DNA of 47,584 nucleotides from Desulfuromonadaceae bacterium (lineage in GTDB: Bacteria > Desulfobacterota > Desulfuromonadia > Desulfuromonadales > Syntrophotaleaceae): assembly GCA_007134025.1 (NCBI GenBank), contig SLLR01000015.1:1-47584 (forward strand), in the 5' to 3' direction. The notes beneath the pieces were generated by a model that was given only the letters and a program-made list of their open reading frames with translations, did not search any database and had not been told where the DNA came from. Every line of letters begins with the position of its first letter. The first letter of the stretch is position 1. Positions 8,745 to 17,373 of this stretch are shown in pieces. Both the position numbers and the translations under genes were made by a program.

Positions 8745-8966
8745 GTGAAAAAAATCATTATTGACGAAGATTTCTGCAAGGGATGTGGCTTGTGTGTCAT
8801 TGCCTGTCCCCTGGAACTGATAAAAATCAGCAAAAAAGTCAACAAGCAGGGTTATCCCCTGGCGCAGATCAGTGACGTCGACCAGGAAAAGTGTACAGCC
8901 TGCTCGGCTTGTGCCCGCATGTGCCCCGATGTGGCCATTGCCGTGTACCTGGTGAAGAAAAATTAA
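8745..8966 (+). CDS. 2-oxoacid:ferredoxin oxidoreductase (KOR/VOR), ferredoxin-like subunit
   Basis: A 73-residue 2[4Fe-4S] ferredoxin subunit that carries electrons from the thiamine pyrophosphate site to free ferredoxin. Two cluster motifs are clear: CKGCGLCVIACP (residues about 11-22) and CTACSACARMCP (about 50-61). The start is GTG 8745 behind AAAGGAATAGG. It is the first gene of a four-subunit operon (ferredoxin, alpha, beta, gamma), the usual order for 2-oxoglutarate (Kor) or 2-oxoisovalerate (Vor) oxidoreductases. Substrate cannot be settled from the sequence alone. Confidence 0.88.
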   Translation: MKKIIIDEDFCKGCGLCVIACPLELIKISKKVNKQGYPLAQISDVDQEKCTACSACARMCPDVAIAVYLVKKN

Positions 8967-9023
8967 TCCGAGGTCTATGTGGTTTTCGCGCAACAGGATG
9001 GATAAGCCCGACGGGAGGACTTC

Positions 9024-10091
9024 TTGAGTAACAGGCTCTTTGTTAAAGGCAACGAGGCGGTCTGCATGGGAGCCATTGCTGCCGGCTGCCGTCATTATTT
9101 CGGTTATCCGATCACCCCCCAGAACGAAATTCCCGAGTTTATGTCGAGGGAGCTGCCAGGCGCGGGTGGGGTGTTCCTGCAGGCTGAAAGCGAGGTGGCG
9201 GCTATCAACATGGTGCTTGGCGCTTCGGCGGCAGGTGCCCGGGTCATGACCTCCTCGTCGGGGCCGGGAATTTCCTTGAAAGCGGAAGGGATTTCCTTCA
9301 TGGCGGGCAGTGAACTGCCTGCCGTCATCGTCAACATGATGCGCGGCGGACCCGGCCTCGGAGGGATTGATGCCTCCCAGGCCGATTATTTTCAGGCGGT
9401 CAAAGGTTGTGGGCACGGCGGTTATCGCCTCATCGTACTGGCTCCGTATTCGGTTCAGGAATTATACGATCTTGCCATGACGGCCTTTGATCTGGCCGAC
9501 CGTTATCTTCTGCCGGTCATGATCCTGGGAGACGCGATGATCGGGCAGATGAAAGAGTCCCTCATCCCTCGATCCTACGATCCGCCGACCGATCTTCCAG
9601 AAAAGAGTTGGGCGGTTACCGGAAAGCAAGGTCGTGCCCAAGGTAATACCGTCAAATCCCTCTATCTGGCCGATGGCGCTCTCGAAGCGCACAATTGGAA
9701 GCTTCACGGCCGCTACCAACAGATTCAGCAGCAGCAGGTTCGCTGCGAGACCCTGGGTCTTGAAGACGCCGAGTTGCTGATTACGGCTTTCGGCAGTGCC
9801 GCCCGGATTGCTAAGACGGCGGTCGAGATGGCTCGCCAGTCAGGCCTGAAGGTAGGCATGATTCGCCCGATCACCCTTTTCCCCTTTCCGGAAAAGATCT
9901 ACCGGCAGGCAACGGAACGCTGCCGTCGAATCCTCTGCGTGGAACTCAACAATGGACAGATGGTGGAAGATGTTCGCCTTTCCGTTGACCGACAGGCGGA
10001 AGTCCGATTTTATGGCCGCCCCGGTGGAACCGGATCCATGCCGACCCCGGAGGAACTTTTTAAGCAACTGCAGAAGCATTACAAGGACTGA
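9024..10091 (+). CDS. vorB: 2-oxoacid:ferredoxin oxidoreductase alpha subunit (VorB/KorA-like)
   Basis: This 355-residue subunit carries the pyrimidine-binding side of the thiamine site and the domain II region. Diagnostic segments are KGNEAVCMGAIAAGC, GYPITPQNEIPEF, QAESEVAAINMVLGA and SSSGPGISLKAEGISF. I recall the combination with MRGGPGLGGI and VLADRY-type loops as VorB-like, but KorA is close enough that 2-oxoglutarate remains possible. The start is TTG 9024, chosen for the strong GGGAGG six bases upstream. The beta gene follows after 3 bases. In an anaerobe this enzyme either feeds the TCA cycle at 2-oxoglutarate or degrades branched-chain amino acids. Confidence 0.87.
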   Translation: MSNRLFVKGNEAVCMGAIAAGCRHYFGYPITPQNEIPEFMSRELPGAGGVFLQAESEVAAINMVLGASAAGARVMTSSSGPGISLKAEGISFMAGSELPAVIVNMMRGGPGLGGIDASQADYFQAVKGCGHGGYRLIVLAPYSVQELYDLAMTAFDLADRYLLPVMILGDAMIGQMKESLIPRSYDPPTDLPEKSWAVTGKQGRAQGNTVKSLYLADGALEAHNWKLHGRYQQIQQQQVRCETLGLEDAELLITAFGSAARIAKTAVEMARQSGLKVGMIRPITLFPFPEKIYRQATERCRRILCVELNNGQMVEDVRLSVDRQAEVRFYGRPGGTGSMPTPEELFKQLQKHYKD

Positions 10092-10094
10092 GTT

Positions 10095-10862
10095 ATGGCT
10101 GAAAGCGTGACAACCGTGTTCGAGCGTCCCCGTTCCCTCAAGCCGGTAGTCAGCCATTTTTGTGCCGGCTGCCATCACGGCACCATTCATCGTCTGGTGG
10201 CCGATGCCCTGGATCAGCTGGGATTACAGGATCAGACCATCGGGATCGCTTCGGTCGGGTGCAGTGTTCTGCTTTACGAATATTTCGATATCGATGTCGT
10301 TGAAGCTCCCCACGGAAGAGCCCCGGCCGTGGCCACCGGTGTCAAGAGGGTTCATCCGCACAGCACGGTTTTTACCTATCAGGGCGACGGGGATCTGGCC
10401 GCCATCGGCACCGCTGAAATCATTCACGCGGCCAACCGCGGCGAACAGATTACGGTTATTTTCGTCAACAATACTACCTACGGCATGACCGGTGGCCAGA
10501 TGGCGCCAACCACTCTTCCGCAACAGGTAACGACCACGACACCTTTCGGTCGTCAGATAGAGACGGACGGCAATCCCATTCGCATGGCGGAATTACTGGC
10601 GCTACTGGATGGTACCAGTTACTCGGCGCGGGTTTCCGTTGATGGTCCCAAGCGTGTCGCGCAGGCGGCAAGAGCCGTTCAAAAGGCTTTTGAAATTCAA
10701 AAAAATCGCGGCGGTTTTGCTTTTGTCGAAGTATTGGCTGCCTGTCCGACCAACTGGGGTCTTTCGGTTATTGAAGCCAACGAACGGGTCAGTCAGGAGA
10801 TGATGAGTTATTTTCCACTGGGAACCTATAAGGATCTGACGGTATCTGCGACGGGCGCCTGA
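10095..10862 (+). CDS. 2-oxoacid:ferredoxin oxidoreductase beta subunit (TPP-binding)
   Basis: This 255-residue subunit binds the thiamine diphosphate. The N-terminal CAGCHHGTIHRLVADAL contains the conserved cysteine/histidine loop; the TPP/magnesium motif is GDGDLAAIGTAEIIHAANR followed by NNTTYGMTGGQMAPTT. It is separated from the alpha gene by 3 bases and from gamma by 28. Its length matches KorB/VorA beta chains that are not fused to the gamma domain. Confidence 0.9.
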   Translation: MAESVTTVFERPRSLKPVVSHFCAGCHHGTIHRLVADALDQLGLQDQTIGIASVGCSVLLYEYFDIDVVEAPHGRAPAVATGVKRVHPHSTVFTYQGDGDLAAIGTAEIIHAANRGEQITVIFVNNTTYGMTGGQMAPTTLPQQVTTTTPFGRQIETDGNPIRMAELLALLDGTSYSARVSVDGPKRVAQAARAVQKAFEIQKNRGGFAFVEVLAACPTNWGLSVIEANERVSQEMMSYFPLGTYKDLTVSATGA

Positions 10863-10890
10863 CGACAACTTATTTGGGGATGACAATTCA

Positions 10891-11445
10891 ATGAGCGAAG
10901 ATGTTTTTATGGCCGGTTTTGGTGGCCAGGGGATTCTGCTGATCGGCAATCTGTTGGGACAGGCCGCCGTGATAGCCGATCTGAACGCGTCGTTTTTCCC
11001 GGCCTATGGTCCGGAAAAACGCGGTGGAGCTGCCATGTGCAGCGTCATCGTTTCCGATCGCGAAATTGCTTCACCGGTGGTAGGGCAACCTTCCACCGGA
11101 CTGCTTCTTAATCAGCAAGCGCTGGATAAATACTATCCGCAACTTCGTTCCGGAGGTCTCTGCATCTACAATTCCTCCCTTGGAAACGCTCGTTCCTGCC
11201 AGCGCGACGACGTTCGTTTGCTGGCGGTTCCGGCCAATGAAATTGCTACGGAGATAGGTAATGTCAAACTGGCCAACATGGTGATGCTTGGGGCACTGCT
11301 GGCCTGCAAGCCGATGGTTGCCATGGACAAGGTCAAAGAGGCCTTGGAAATAATTATTCCGGAACGTAACAAGCGCTTTGTCCCGGCCAACAGGGAAGCC
11401 CTTGACCGTGGCTACGCATTGGGCTCCAAGCGAGTACCGCTTTGA
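10891..11445 (+). CDS. 2-oxoacid:ferredoxin oxidoreductase gamma subunit
   Basis: The 184-residue gamma (catalytic-domain III) subunit completes the complex. It begins MSEDVFMAGFGGQGILLIGNLL, where GFGGQG is the glycine loop of the POR/KOR gamma family, and includes FPAYGPEKRGGAAMCSVIVSD. ATG 10891 lies 28 bases after the beta gene. IorB at 31507 is a paralogue with the same fold. Confidence 0.9.
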   Translation: MSEDVFMAGFGGQGILLIGNLLGQAAVIADLNASFFPAYGPEKRGGAAMCSVIVSDREIASPVVGQPSTGLLLNQQALDKYYPQLRSGGLCIYNSSLGNARSCQRDDVRLLAVPANEIATEIGNVKLANMVMLGALLACKPMVAMDKVKEALEIIIPERNKRFVPANREALDRGYALGSKRVPL

Positions 11446-11524
11446 GGCTTTCAGTATCCCCTGTAATGCCACCGTTCCTCAGGGGGCGGGGCTGCAAACC
11501 AACGGCACAAGGGCAGGAGCCGGC

Positions 11525-11941
11525 GTGACCCGGGTCGAATTCGTCAAGCTGCAACGGCAGGAAAAAGCCAAACATCTGTGTGAACTGGCTGAATTTTTTT
11601 TCAGCGAGGGCAACAAGGTTCTGATTACCGTCAGCGATGAGAACCAGGCTGTCACTCTTGACGGCTTCATGTGGACCTGGAGAAAAACATCATTTATTCC
11701 ACATGCTTATGACAATGGTGCGGTCGATTGTCTGTCCGAGCCGATTCTCATTGAAGTTGGTCAGCGCAATCCGCATGGTGCCGAAATCCTCATCATGGGG
11801 CATCCATGCCCTTTGGAATTCATGGGCCAGTTTCGTCTTGTTGTCGACTTTGCTGAGATGTACGATCCCCGCCTGGCTGAAAAATCCCGACAGCGCTATG
11901 TTCGTTACAAGGAGTTCGGCTTTGCCGTGGCCATGCGTTAA
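11525..11941 (+). CDS. holC: DNA polymerase III chi subunit (HolC)
   Basis: This 138-residue protein matches the chi-subunit pattern: N-terminal EFVKLQRQEKAKHLCELAEF, the central WTWRKTSFIPHAY, EPILIEV, and C-terminal RYVRYKEFGFAVAMR. Chi links the clamp-loader tau/gamma complex to single-stranded-DNA-binding protein. I chose GTG 11525 because GCAGGAG lies five bases upstream; the longer open frame upstream overlaps the gamma-subunit gene. The 3' end overlaps rsmE by about 20 bases. Confidence 0.82.
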   Translation: MTRVEFVKLQRQEKAKHLCELAEFFFSEGNKVLITVSDENQAVTLDGFMWTWRKTSFIPHAYDNGAVDCLSEPILIEVGQRNPHGAEILIMGHPCPLEFMGQFRLVVDFAEMYDPRLAEKSRQRYVRYKEFGFAVAMR

Positions 11942-12698
11942 TGCGGGTGGCTCAGAGAGCCTTATTCGACTCGACAGCATCCCGGTGCTGGAAACGGAAG
12001 TGGCCCTGCCGGAAGACTCGGTCAGGGCCCTGGCTTTTTGGAAGGTGCGACCGGGCCAAATCCTTACTCTCATCCTGTCGGAACACCGGTATTTTCGAGC
12101 CCGCTTGACACAATTGTCCGATCATGAGGCTCGGGTTGTGCCTTTTTTTGAGTTTGTTCGGCCGGTGGAAAGTTCTCTGCGACTGACGGTATTTCAGGCA
12201 TTGCCGGAGAAGGAACGATTTGAACTGATCCTGCAGAAGCTCACGGAAATCGGCGTGCAACGGATCGTGCCTTTTCGAAGCGGTCGTTCAACGACGCTGG
12301 CGCGCCGTGACGCCCTTCAGCAAAAGTCTCATCGCTGGCCGGAGGTTGTCCTGCGAGCTGCCCGCCAATGCCGCAGGGCTATGATTCCAGAGCTGTCTCC
12401 GGTAACGGAATGGCCGGCGGTTCTGGAAGAGATGGCGGATGCGCAACGGACGCTGCTGTTTTTTGAAGGACCGGGAGAGGCCCTCGGATCCCTGCCGCAG
12501 CGATCGCCTTTGCACCGACTGGCTTTGATCGTGGGTCCCGAGGGTGGTTTTGATCCTGCGGAAGTTTGCATGGCCGCCGCCAGAGGGGCGGAGGTGGTGT
12601 CTCTTGGGCCGCGACTCTTGCGGACCGAAACGGCGGCTATTGCCGCGGCAACAGCTTGTCAGGTTATCTGGGGAGACTTTGCCTTGTACGGTGCATAG
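11922..12698 (+). CDS. rsmE: 16S rRNA (uracil-1498-N3)-methyltransferase RsmE
   Basis: The SPOUT-family enzyme methylates U1498 of 16S rRNA. The 258-residue reading shows the family core: an N-terminal PUA-like part (ALPEDSVRALAFWKVRPGQ), KERFELILQKLTEIGVQRIVPF, then the knot segments LIVGPEGGFDPAEV and SLGPRLLRTETAAIAA. The start is uncertain. TTG 11922 has AAGGAG seven bases upstream, inside the end of holC, and gives an almost normal length. ATG 11941 (TAATG overlap) is out of frame with the rest, so either TTG is used or a frameshift has occurred near 11960. Confidence 0.88.
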   Translation: MPWPCVNAGGSESLIRLDSIPVLETEVALPEDSVRALAFWKVRPGQILTLILSEHRYFRARLTQLSDHEARVVPFFEFVRPVESSLRLTVFQALPEKERFELILQKLTEIGVQRIVPFRSGRSTTLARRDALQQKSHRWPEVVLRAARQCRRAMIPELSPVTEWPAVLEEMADAQRTLLFFEGPGEALGSLPQRSPLHRLALIVGPEGGFDPAEVCMAAARGAEVVSLGPRLLRTETAAIAAATACQVIWGDFALYGA

Positions 12699-12769
12699 CG
12701 GTGAGATATATCGCCCCCGCACTGCGCAACCTTACTGGAAACTGTTTATAAGGATATTTCATAGCGCTT

Positions 12770-13510
12770 ATGAGTTTCGCGAAGATTTCAGTTGTTCTGG
12801 TCGAACCCCAGGGACCTTTGAATGTTGGCTCGATATGCCGGGCCATGATGAATTTCGGATTCAGTGACCTTCGCCTGGTCAATCCGCAGACCGATCATCT
12901 TCAGGACGAGGCGCGACGCATGGCGGTCAAGGCTTCCGCCATACTGGAATCGGCCGCTCTGTTCAGTAGTCTGGAAGAGGCCCTAAGCGATTGCCATCTG
13001 TCCCTGGGAACGACACGCCGCTTTGGCAAGTATCGAGAAGACTTTCTGCACCCGGAAGAGGCGGCCAACTACCTTCTGCCCTGGTCGGAAACCGGTCGGG
13101 TTGCCCTGGTTTTTGGCCGGGAAGACAAGGGGTTGACCACCAGCGAGTTGGATCTCTGTCAAAGACTGATCACCATCCCTACCAGCGATCTTTTGCCTTC
13201 GATGAATCTTGCTCAATCGGTTGTGCTGTGCCTCTACGAAATCGTTCGCCTTCGGGGACTGCAACAGAACCGATCCTGTGGGCGCAAGAAACTTGCGACC
13301 AGCGCGGTTCTTGAGGATCTGTACGGTCATATGCGTCGAACCCTTTGCGAGATCGGTTTTCTGGACAGTCAGAACCCCGACCACATCCTGCGCAGCCTGC
13401 GGCGGATCTTTGGCCGGGCCGGACTGAACGACCGGGAGGTGCGGATACTGCGGGGTCTCTGGAGTCGGCTCGATTGGCTGGAGGGCGAACGTCGCAAGGG
13501 ACTCAAGTGA
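12770..13510 (+). CDS. trmJ: tRNA (Cm32/Um32) methyltransferase TrmJ-like (TrmH family)
   Basis: A 246-residue SPOUT 2'-O-methyltransferase. The signature segments are VLVEPQGPLNVGSICRAMMNFGF-like at the N-terminus (VEPQGPLNVGSICRAM), LVFGREDKGLT in the middle and PSMNLAQSVVLCLYE at the AdoMet knot. The C-terminal helical extension fits TrmJ, which modifies position 32 of tRNAs. ATG 12770 has AAGGAT upstream. Its last bases overlap the GTG start of rlmD. Confidence 0.88.
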   Translation: MSFAKISVVLVEPQGPLNVGSICRAMMNFGFSDLRLVNPQTDHLQDEARRMAVKASAILESAALFSSLEEALSDCHLSLGTTRRFGKYREDFLHPEEAANYLLPWSETGRVALVFGREDKGLTTSELDLCQRLITIPTSDLLPSMNLAQSVVLCLYEIVRLRGLQQNRSCGRKKLATSAVLEDLYGHMRRTLCEIGFLDSQNPDHILRSLRRIFGRAGLNDREVRILRGLWSRLDWLEGERRKGLK

Positions 13511-14814
13511 CCAGGGCGGCAGATAAAATCACTTCTCTTCAGATCGAAGCTCTGGCCTACGGCGGCAGCGGACTCGGCTATCACGAAGGGAAGGTTGTTT
13601 TTGTGCCGATGACAGCCCCGGGCGACCGGGTGAGCTGCGTCGTGTATAAGAATAAAAAGCGTTTTGCCAAAGCCCGTCTGGAGCGGGTTCTCGAACCTTC
13701 GCCGGATCGCTGCGCGGCCCCTTGCCCGGTGTTTGGCGAGTGTGGCGGTTGTCAGTGGCAACATCTGCCCTATGACCTTCAAAGCGACTGGAAACAGCGG
13801 ATTTTCAGCGACCTGCTGCGACGCCAGTCCGACATTCCAGACAACCGGATAAGGCCCTTGATTGCCGCTCCGTCGCCCTGGCACTATCGCAGTCGCGCTC
13901 AACTCAAGATGCGGGTTATCGATGGCCGATTGGTGATGGGATTTTACCGCCGGGGAAGTCATTACATTATCGATCATCGTCAGTGCGCGATTCTGCATCC
14001 TCGTCTTGGCGAGGTGGCGGCCATTTTTCGCGACGCTCTCAACGGTTCCAGTCACGCCGCCAAAATCCCCCAGATGGACCTCGGTGTCGGCGATGATGAA
14101 GCGGTGCGAATCCTTCTCCATTATCTCGGTGAAGACCGGGATCAACTTGCCGCCTTTCTGCAACCTGTGGCCCTGGCGGCGCAGGTGGCCTTGTTTCTGC
14201 AAACGGGGGATAGAGGTCAACTGCATCGGGTTTGCGGCGCGGAGGATCTGTTGATTGAGGTGGGCGACCCGCCGCTGCAACTGGCTTACGGTCCGGGCGG
14301 ATTTGCTCAGATCAATCTGGCTCAAAACCGAAAACTGGTGTCCATTGTGGTCGAAACGGTTCGCCGTCTCGGCGCCCGGCAGGTGCTTGATCTTTTTTGC
14401 GGCATGGGCAATTTGACCCTGCCTGTTGCCCGAGAGGTCGTTAGCGTCACAGGGGTGGAGGATTTTCCCCAATCCATCGACAAGGCCCGTTTTAACGCGT
14501 GCAACCAGGGAACTGGCCGGGCCGATTTTTATTGTGCGCAGGCCGAAGAAGCGCTTGCTCGTCTGAGCCGTGAGCAGGTATTCGATCTGGTTATTCTCGA
14601 CCCGCCACGCACCGGGGCCTACGATGTCATCAAGCAACTGCAGCGACTTAAACCCCGGCATATCCTCTATGTTTCCTGTGAGCCCCCAACCCTGGCCAGA
14701 GACCTGGTCCCGTTGCTGCGCAACGGCTACGCTCTCGACTGGAGCCAGCCCCTGGATTTCTTTCCCCAGACACATCATATCGAAAGCGTCACTCTGCTGC
14801 GACGCACCGGCTAA
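13507..14814 (+). CDS. rlmD: 23S rRNA (uracil-1939-C5)-methyltransferase RlmD/RumA
   Basis: The 435-residue iron-sulfur methyltransferase has an N-terminal TRAM domain (LQIEALAYGGSGLGYHEGK), the cysteine cluster C..C..C (APCPVFGECGGCQWQ), the AdoMet motif VLDLFCGMGNLTLPVA and the catalytic region DPPRTGAYDVIKQL with LYVSCEPPTLARDL. GTG 13507 overlaps the trmJ stop (GTGA) and places the TRAM domain at the usual distance from the start. RlmCD-type specificity cannot be excluded from sequence. Confidence 0.92.
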   Translation: MTRAADKITSLQIEALAYGGSGLGYHEGKVVFVPMTAPGDRVSCVVYKNKKRFAKARLERVLEPSPDRCAAPCPVFGECGGCQWQHLPYDLQSDWKQRIFSDLLRRQSDIPDNRIRPLIAAPSPWHYRSRAQLKMRVIDGRLVMGFYRRGSHYIIDHRQCAILHPRLGEVAAIFRDALNGSSHAAKIPQMDLGVGDDEAVRILLHYLGEDRDQLAAFLQPVALAAQVALFLQTGDRGQLHRVCGAEDLLIEVGDPPLQLAYGPGGFAQINLAQNRKLVSIVVETVRRLGARQVLDLFCGMGNLTLPVAREVVSVTGVEDFPQSIDKARFNACNQGTGRADFYCAQAEEALARLSREQVFDLVILDPPRTGAYDVIKQLQRLKPRHILYVSCEPPTLARDLVPLLRNGYALDWSQPLDFFPQTHHIESVTLLRRTG

Positions 14815-14881
14815 CCCATCCGGTTGAAGGCGAACATCGCGTTTCTGCCTTCAACAGCATGTATTTTGTTCTTGCAAAAGC

Positions 14882-14890
14882 TGGTATAGC
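14882..14890 (+). promoter_or_regulatory. Possible extended -10 promoter ahead of rimP
   Basis: TGGTATAGC (14882-14890) resembles an extended -10 element; the matching -35 is weak. It would start a transcript running into the hairpin at 14924-14954. Confidence 0.3.
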
Positions 14891-14923
14891 GTGGTAATGA
14901 GAATCGATAATTATTTGTTCACT

Positions 14924-14954
14924 AAAAAGTGGGCTTTCGGCTCACTTTTTTTAT
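14924..14954 (+). terminator. Rho-independent terminator/attenuator in the rimP-nusA-infB leader
   Basis: AAAAAGTGGGC pairs with GCTCACTTTTT (one G-T wobble) around TTTCG, and the stem runs straight into a T7 run. It lies only 16 bases before the rimP start. It either ends the rlmD transcript or attenuates the operon that encodes the elongation/termination factor NusA. Confidence 0.72.
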
Positions 14955-14969
14955 TTCGGGTCGCATCTT

Positions 14970-15458
14970 ATGCCGGATAATACGATTGTTAAGAAAATCA
15001 CCGAAATGGTGGAACCGATTCTTGCTGAGAGAAACCTTGAGCTGGTGCTTTTGGAGTATCGTCGTGAGGGGCGCGACCGGGTTTTGCGGTTTTTTATTGA
15101 CAAAGAAGGTGGTATCACCCTGGACGACTGTGCCGAAGTAAGCCGTGAGGTCAGCGTGCTGCTGGAAGTGGAAGACCCCATCGACACGGCCTATCGGCTC
15201 GAAGTTTCCTCTCCAGGTCTGGATCGACCGCTGCTGCGACCTGCCGATTATGAGCGCTTTCGGCAGCGTCTGGCGAAAATCAAGATGTCCGCTAAGTGCG
15301 ACCCCGATCGTCGCGGTTACCAGCGTAAGACCTTTGTCGGTATTCTGCAGGGTTTTTGTGACGGCAGGGTCGTACTCGAACAGACCGACAAAACGGGCGG
15401 GACGGTGGAATTGCCTTTCAGTGAAATCGAACGAGCCCATCTGGAAATCGAATTCTGA
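14970..15458 (+). CDS. rimP: Ribosome maturation factor RimP
   Basis: RimP helps assemble the 30S subunit. The 162-residue protein shows the N-terminal domain with LELVLLEYRREGRDRVLRFF and the sequence IDKEGGITLDDCAEVSREVS, then YRLEVSSPGLDRPL, the family's most conserved block, and a C-terminal SH3-like domain. The gene order rimP-nusA-ylxR-infB-rbfA-truB-rpsO-pnp is the standard bacterial one. Confidence 0.95.
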   Translation: MPDNTIVKKITEMVEPILAERNLELVLLEYRREGRDRVLRFFIDKEGGITLDDCAEVSREVSVLLEVEDPIDTAYRLEVSSPGLDRPLLRPADYERFRQRLAKIKMSAKCDPDRRGYQRKTFVGILQGFCDGRVVLEQTDKTGGTVELPFSEIERAHLEIEF

Positions 15459-15517
15459 GGACGGCGTTCCACGCCCTGGCGGCGAACGGGAAAAAGTATA
15501 CAGGAGATAAAAATATC

Positions 15518-16777
15518 ATGCTGGAAAATCTTAATCATATTATAGATCAGGTCGTTAAAGACAAGGGTATCGACCGTGCAGTTCTGGTGGAAGCCCTGGA
15601 GTCGGCAGTCCTGTCTGCAGCCAATAAAAAATTTCGCAACACCCGTGACCTTGAGGCACACTTCAATGACGAACTGGGCGAGGTGGAAATTTTCGAATTT
15701 GTTACCGTGGTCGATGAAGTGCTTGACTCGTACAAGGAGATTGATCTTGAAGAAGCTCGGGAGATTGATCCCGAGGTTCAGGCTGGCGATTCCCTTGGCA
15801 TGAAAATGGAGGCCGGCAACTTCAGTCGAATTGCCGCCCAGACGGCCAAGCAGGTGATTATTCAGAAAGTCAGAGAGGCCGAGCGGGAGAAGATTTTCAA
15901 TGAATTCAAGGACCGCGTCGGCGAGTTGGTTAACGGTATTGTCCGCCGCTACGAACGAGGCGACCTGATCGTGGATCTTGGTCTGTCAGAAGGACTGTTG
16001 CCCCATCGGGAGCAGGTGCCCCGGGAAAACTACCGGCAGGGGGACCGGATTCGGGTTTATATCTCGGAAGTGAAGATGGCGACCAAGGGGCCGCAGATCA
16101 TTTTGTCCCGTAGCCATCCGAACCTGGTCGCGGCTCTTTTCCAGTTTGAGGTTCCCGAAATTTCCGAGGGGATTGTCGAAATCAAGGCCGTCGCACGAGA
16201 GGCCGGCAGTCGCACCAAGATTGCCGTAGCCTCCTGTGACTCGGACGTTGATCCGGTCGGAGCCTGTGTCGGGATGCGCGGATCGCGAGTTCAAAATGTC
16301 GTCTCCGAATTGCGTGGAGAGAAGATCGATATCATTCCCTGGACCATGGATGTCGGCCGTTTTGCCTGCTCCGCACTGTCTCCGGCAGCGGTAACCCGTA
16401 TCTATGTCGACAAAGAAACCCAGTCTCTGGAAGTGATTGTTCCCGACGATCAGTTGTCTCTGGCTATCGGCAAAAAGGGCCAGAATGTGCGTCTTGCCGC
16501 TAAATTGACCGGCTGGAATATCGATATCAAAAGTGAAACAAGAGCGGCCGAAGCCGCCATGGAAGAGTTTAACGCCGGCACTGGCACGGACAGCGGGGAT
16601 GTAGACACGGAGGTCGATTCAGAACAGGAATCTGCCGAAACGGCTGACAACGTCACCGTCGAGGAACCGGGCAGGGCTGCGGACGGCGAAGATGCGAATC
16701 CTGCTGACGATGTTGCGGATTCCGGCAAAGCCGATTCCCATCCGTTGGCCGAGAACCAGGAGCGGGGCCAGGATTGA
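15518..16777 (+). CDS. nusA: Transcription termination/antitermination factor NusA
   Basis: The 419-residue protein binds RNA polymerase and nascent RNA, modulating pausing and termination. Domains in order: RNAP-binding N-terminus (residues 1-125); S1 (about 130-200, VNGIVRRYERGDLIVDLG); KH1 (PVGACVGMRGSRVQNVVSEL near 246); KH2 (SLAIGKKGQNVRLAAKL near 313). The last 60 residues are an acidic, low-complexity tail with many Asp, Glu and Ala in place of the E. coli acidic repeats. ATG 15518 follows CAGGAGATAAAAATATC. The stop overlaps the TTG start of the next gene. Confidence 0.95.
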   Translation: MLENLNHIIDQVVKDKGIDRAVLVEALESAVLSAANKKFRNTRDLEAHFNDELGEVEIFEFVTVVDEVLDSYKEIDLEEAREIDPEVQAGDSLGMKMEAGNFSRIAAQTAKQVIIQKVREAEREKIFNEFKDRVGELVNGIVRRYERGDLIVDLGLSEGLLPHREQVPRENYRQGDRIRVYISEVKMATKGPQIILSRSHPNLVAALFQFEVPEISEGIVEIKAVAREAGSRTKIAVASCDSDVDPVGACVGMRGSRVQNVVSELRGEKIDIIPWTMDVGRFACSALSPAAVTRIYVDKETQSLEVIVPDDQLSLAIGKKGQNVRLAAKLTGWNIDIKSETRAAEAAMEEFNAGTGTDSGDVDTEVDSEQESAETADNVTVEEPGRAADGEDANPADDVADSGKADSHPLAENQERGQD

Positions 16778-17373
16778 TTAAACCGTCTCAACGAGGTCCG
16801 CAGCGCACCTGCGCGGCCTGCCGCAAGATCCTTGACCAGTCACTGCTGGTACGGTATGTTCTGTCACCGCAGGGCGAGATCTTGGTCGACTACGGCAGAA
16901 AACTTCCCGGCAGGGGAATGTACACCTGCTGTGACACTGACTGTCTGGAAAAGGTGGTCCGGCGCAAACAGTTTGAACGTGTTTTCAAGGGGCGGGAATC
17001 AGCTCCCAACTACGAGAGTCTGCGACAGTCCCTGACAGATCAGCTACGGCAGAGGGTGGCCAATTTGCTCGGTATGGCGCGAAAATCCGGCGAGGTTGTT
17101 TCCGGCAGTCGTCTTGTACTTGCCGAACTCGGCCGACTTCCCGGGCTATGCCTGGTGTTGCTGAGCAAAGATCTGTCACCGGCCATTGCCGCCAAGGTGA
17201 ATGCGGCGGCCGAGGTGCGCGGGGTTCCCTGTCACGTTCTGTTTGACAAGGAGCGTATGGGGCAACTGCTGGGCAAAGGGGAAAGAAGTGTTGTGGCGCT
17301 GCGTTGCGGCTTGCTTGCGGAGACGATAAGCCATGAAATTTTAAGATACAAGCGGATAGCGGGAGAGGCCTGA
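16774..17373 (+). CDS. YlxR (DUF448) fused to L7Ae/YlxQ-type RNA-binding domain
   Basis: A 199-residue fusion of two proteins that are separate in Bacillus. Residues about 8-85 form YlxR ([35 protein letters not shown]), a nucleoid/RNA-associated regulator. Residues about 92-190 form an L7Ae-like kink-turn RNA-binding domain ([25 protein letters not shown]). The start is TTG 16774, overlapping the nusA stop, the only start that keeps the complete YlxR cysteine motif. The stop overlaps the infB ATG. Such fusions are known in proteobacteria. Confidence 0.87.
   Translation: MIKPSQRGPQRTCAACRKILDQSLLVRYVLSPQGEILVDYGRKLPGRGMYTCCDTDCLEKVVRRKQFERVFKGRESAPNYESLRQSLTDQLRQRVANLLGMARKSGEVVSGSRLVLAELGRLPGLCLVLLSKDLSPAIAAKVNAAAEVRGVPCHVLFDKERMGQLLGKGERSVVALRCGLLAETISHEILRYKRIAGEA

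Noticed and set aside
13369-14778. 469-residue minus-strand ORF opposite rlmD
   Set aside because: No ribosome site or motif; it mirrors a highly conserved + strand gene in a GC-rich genome.
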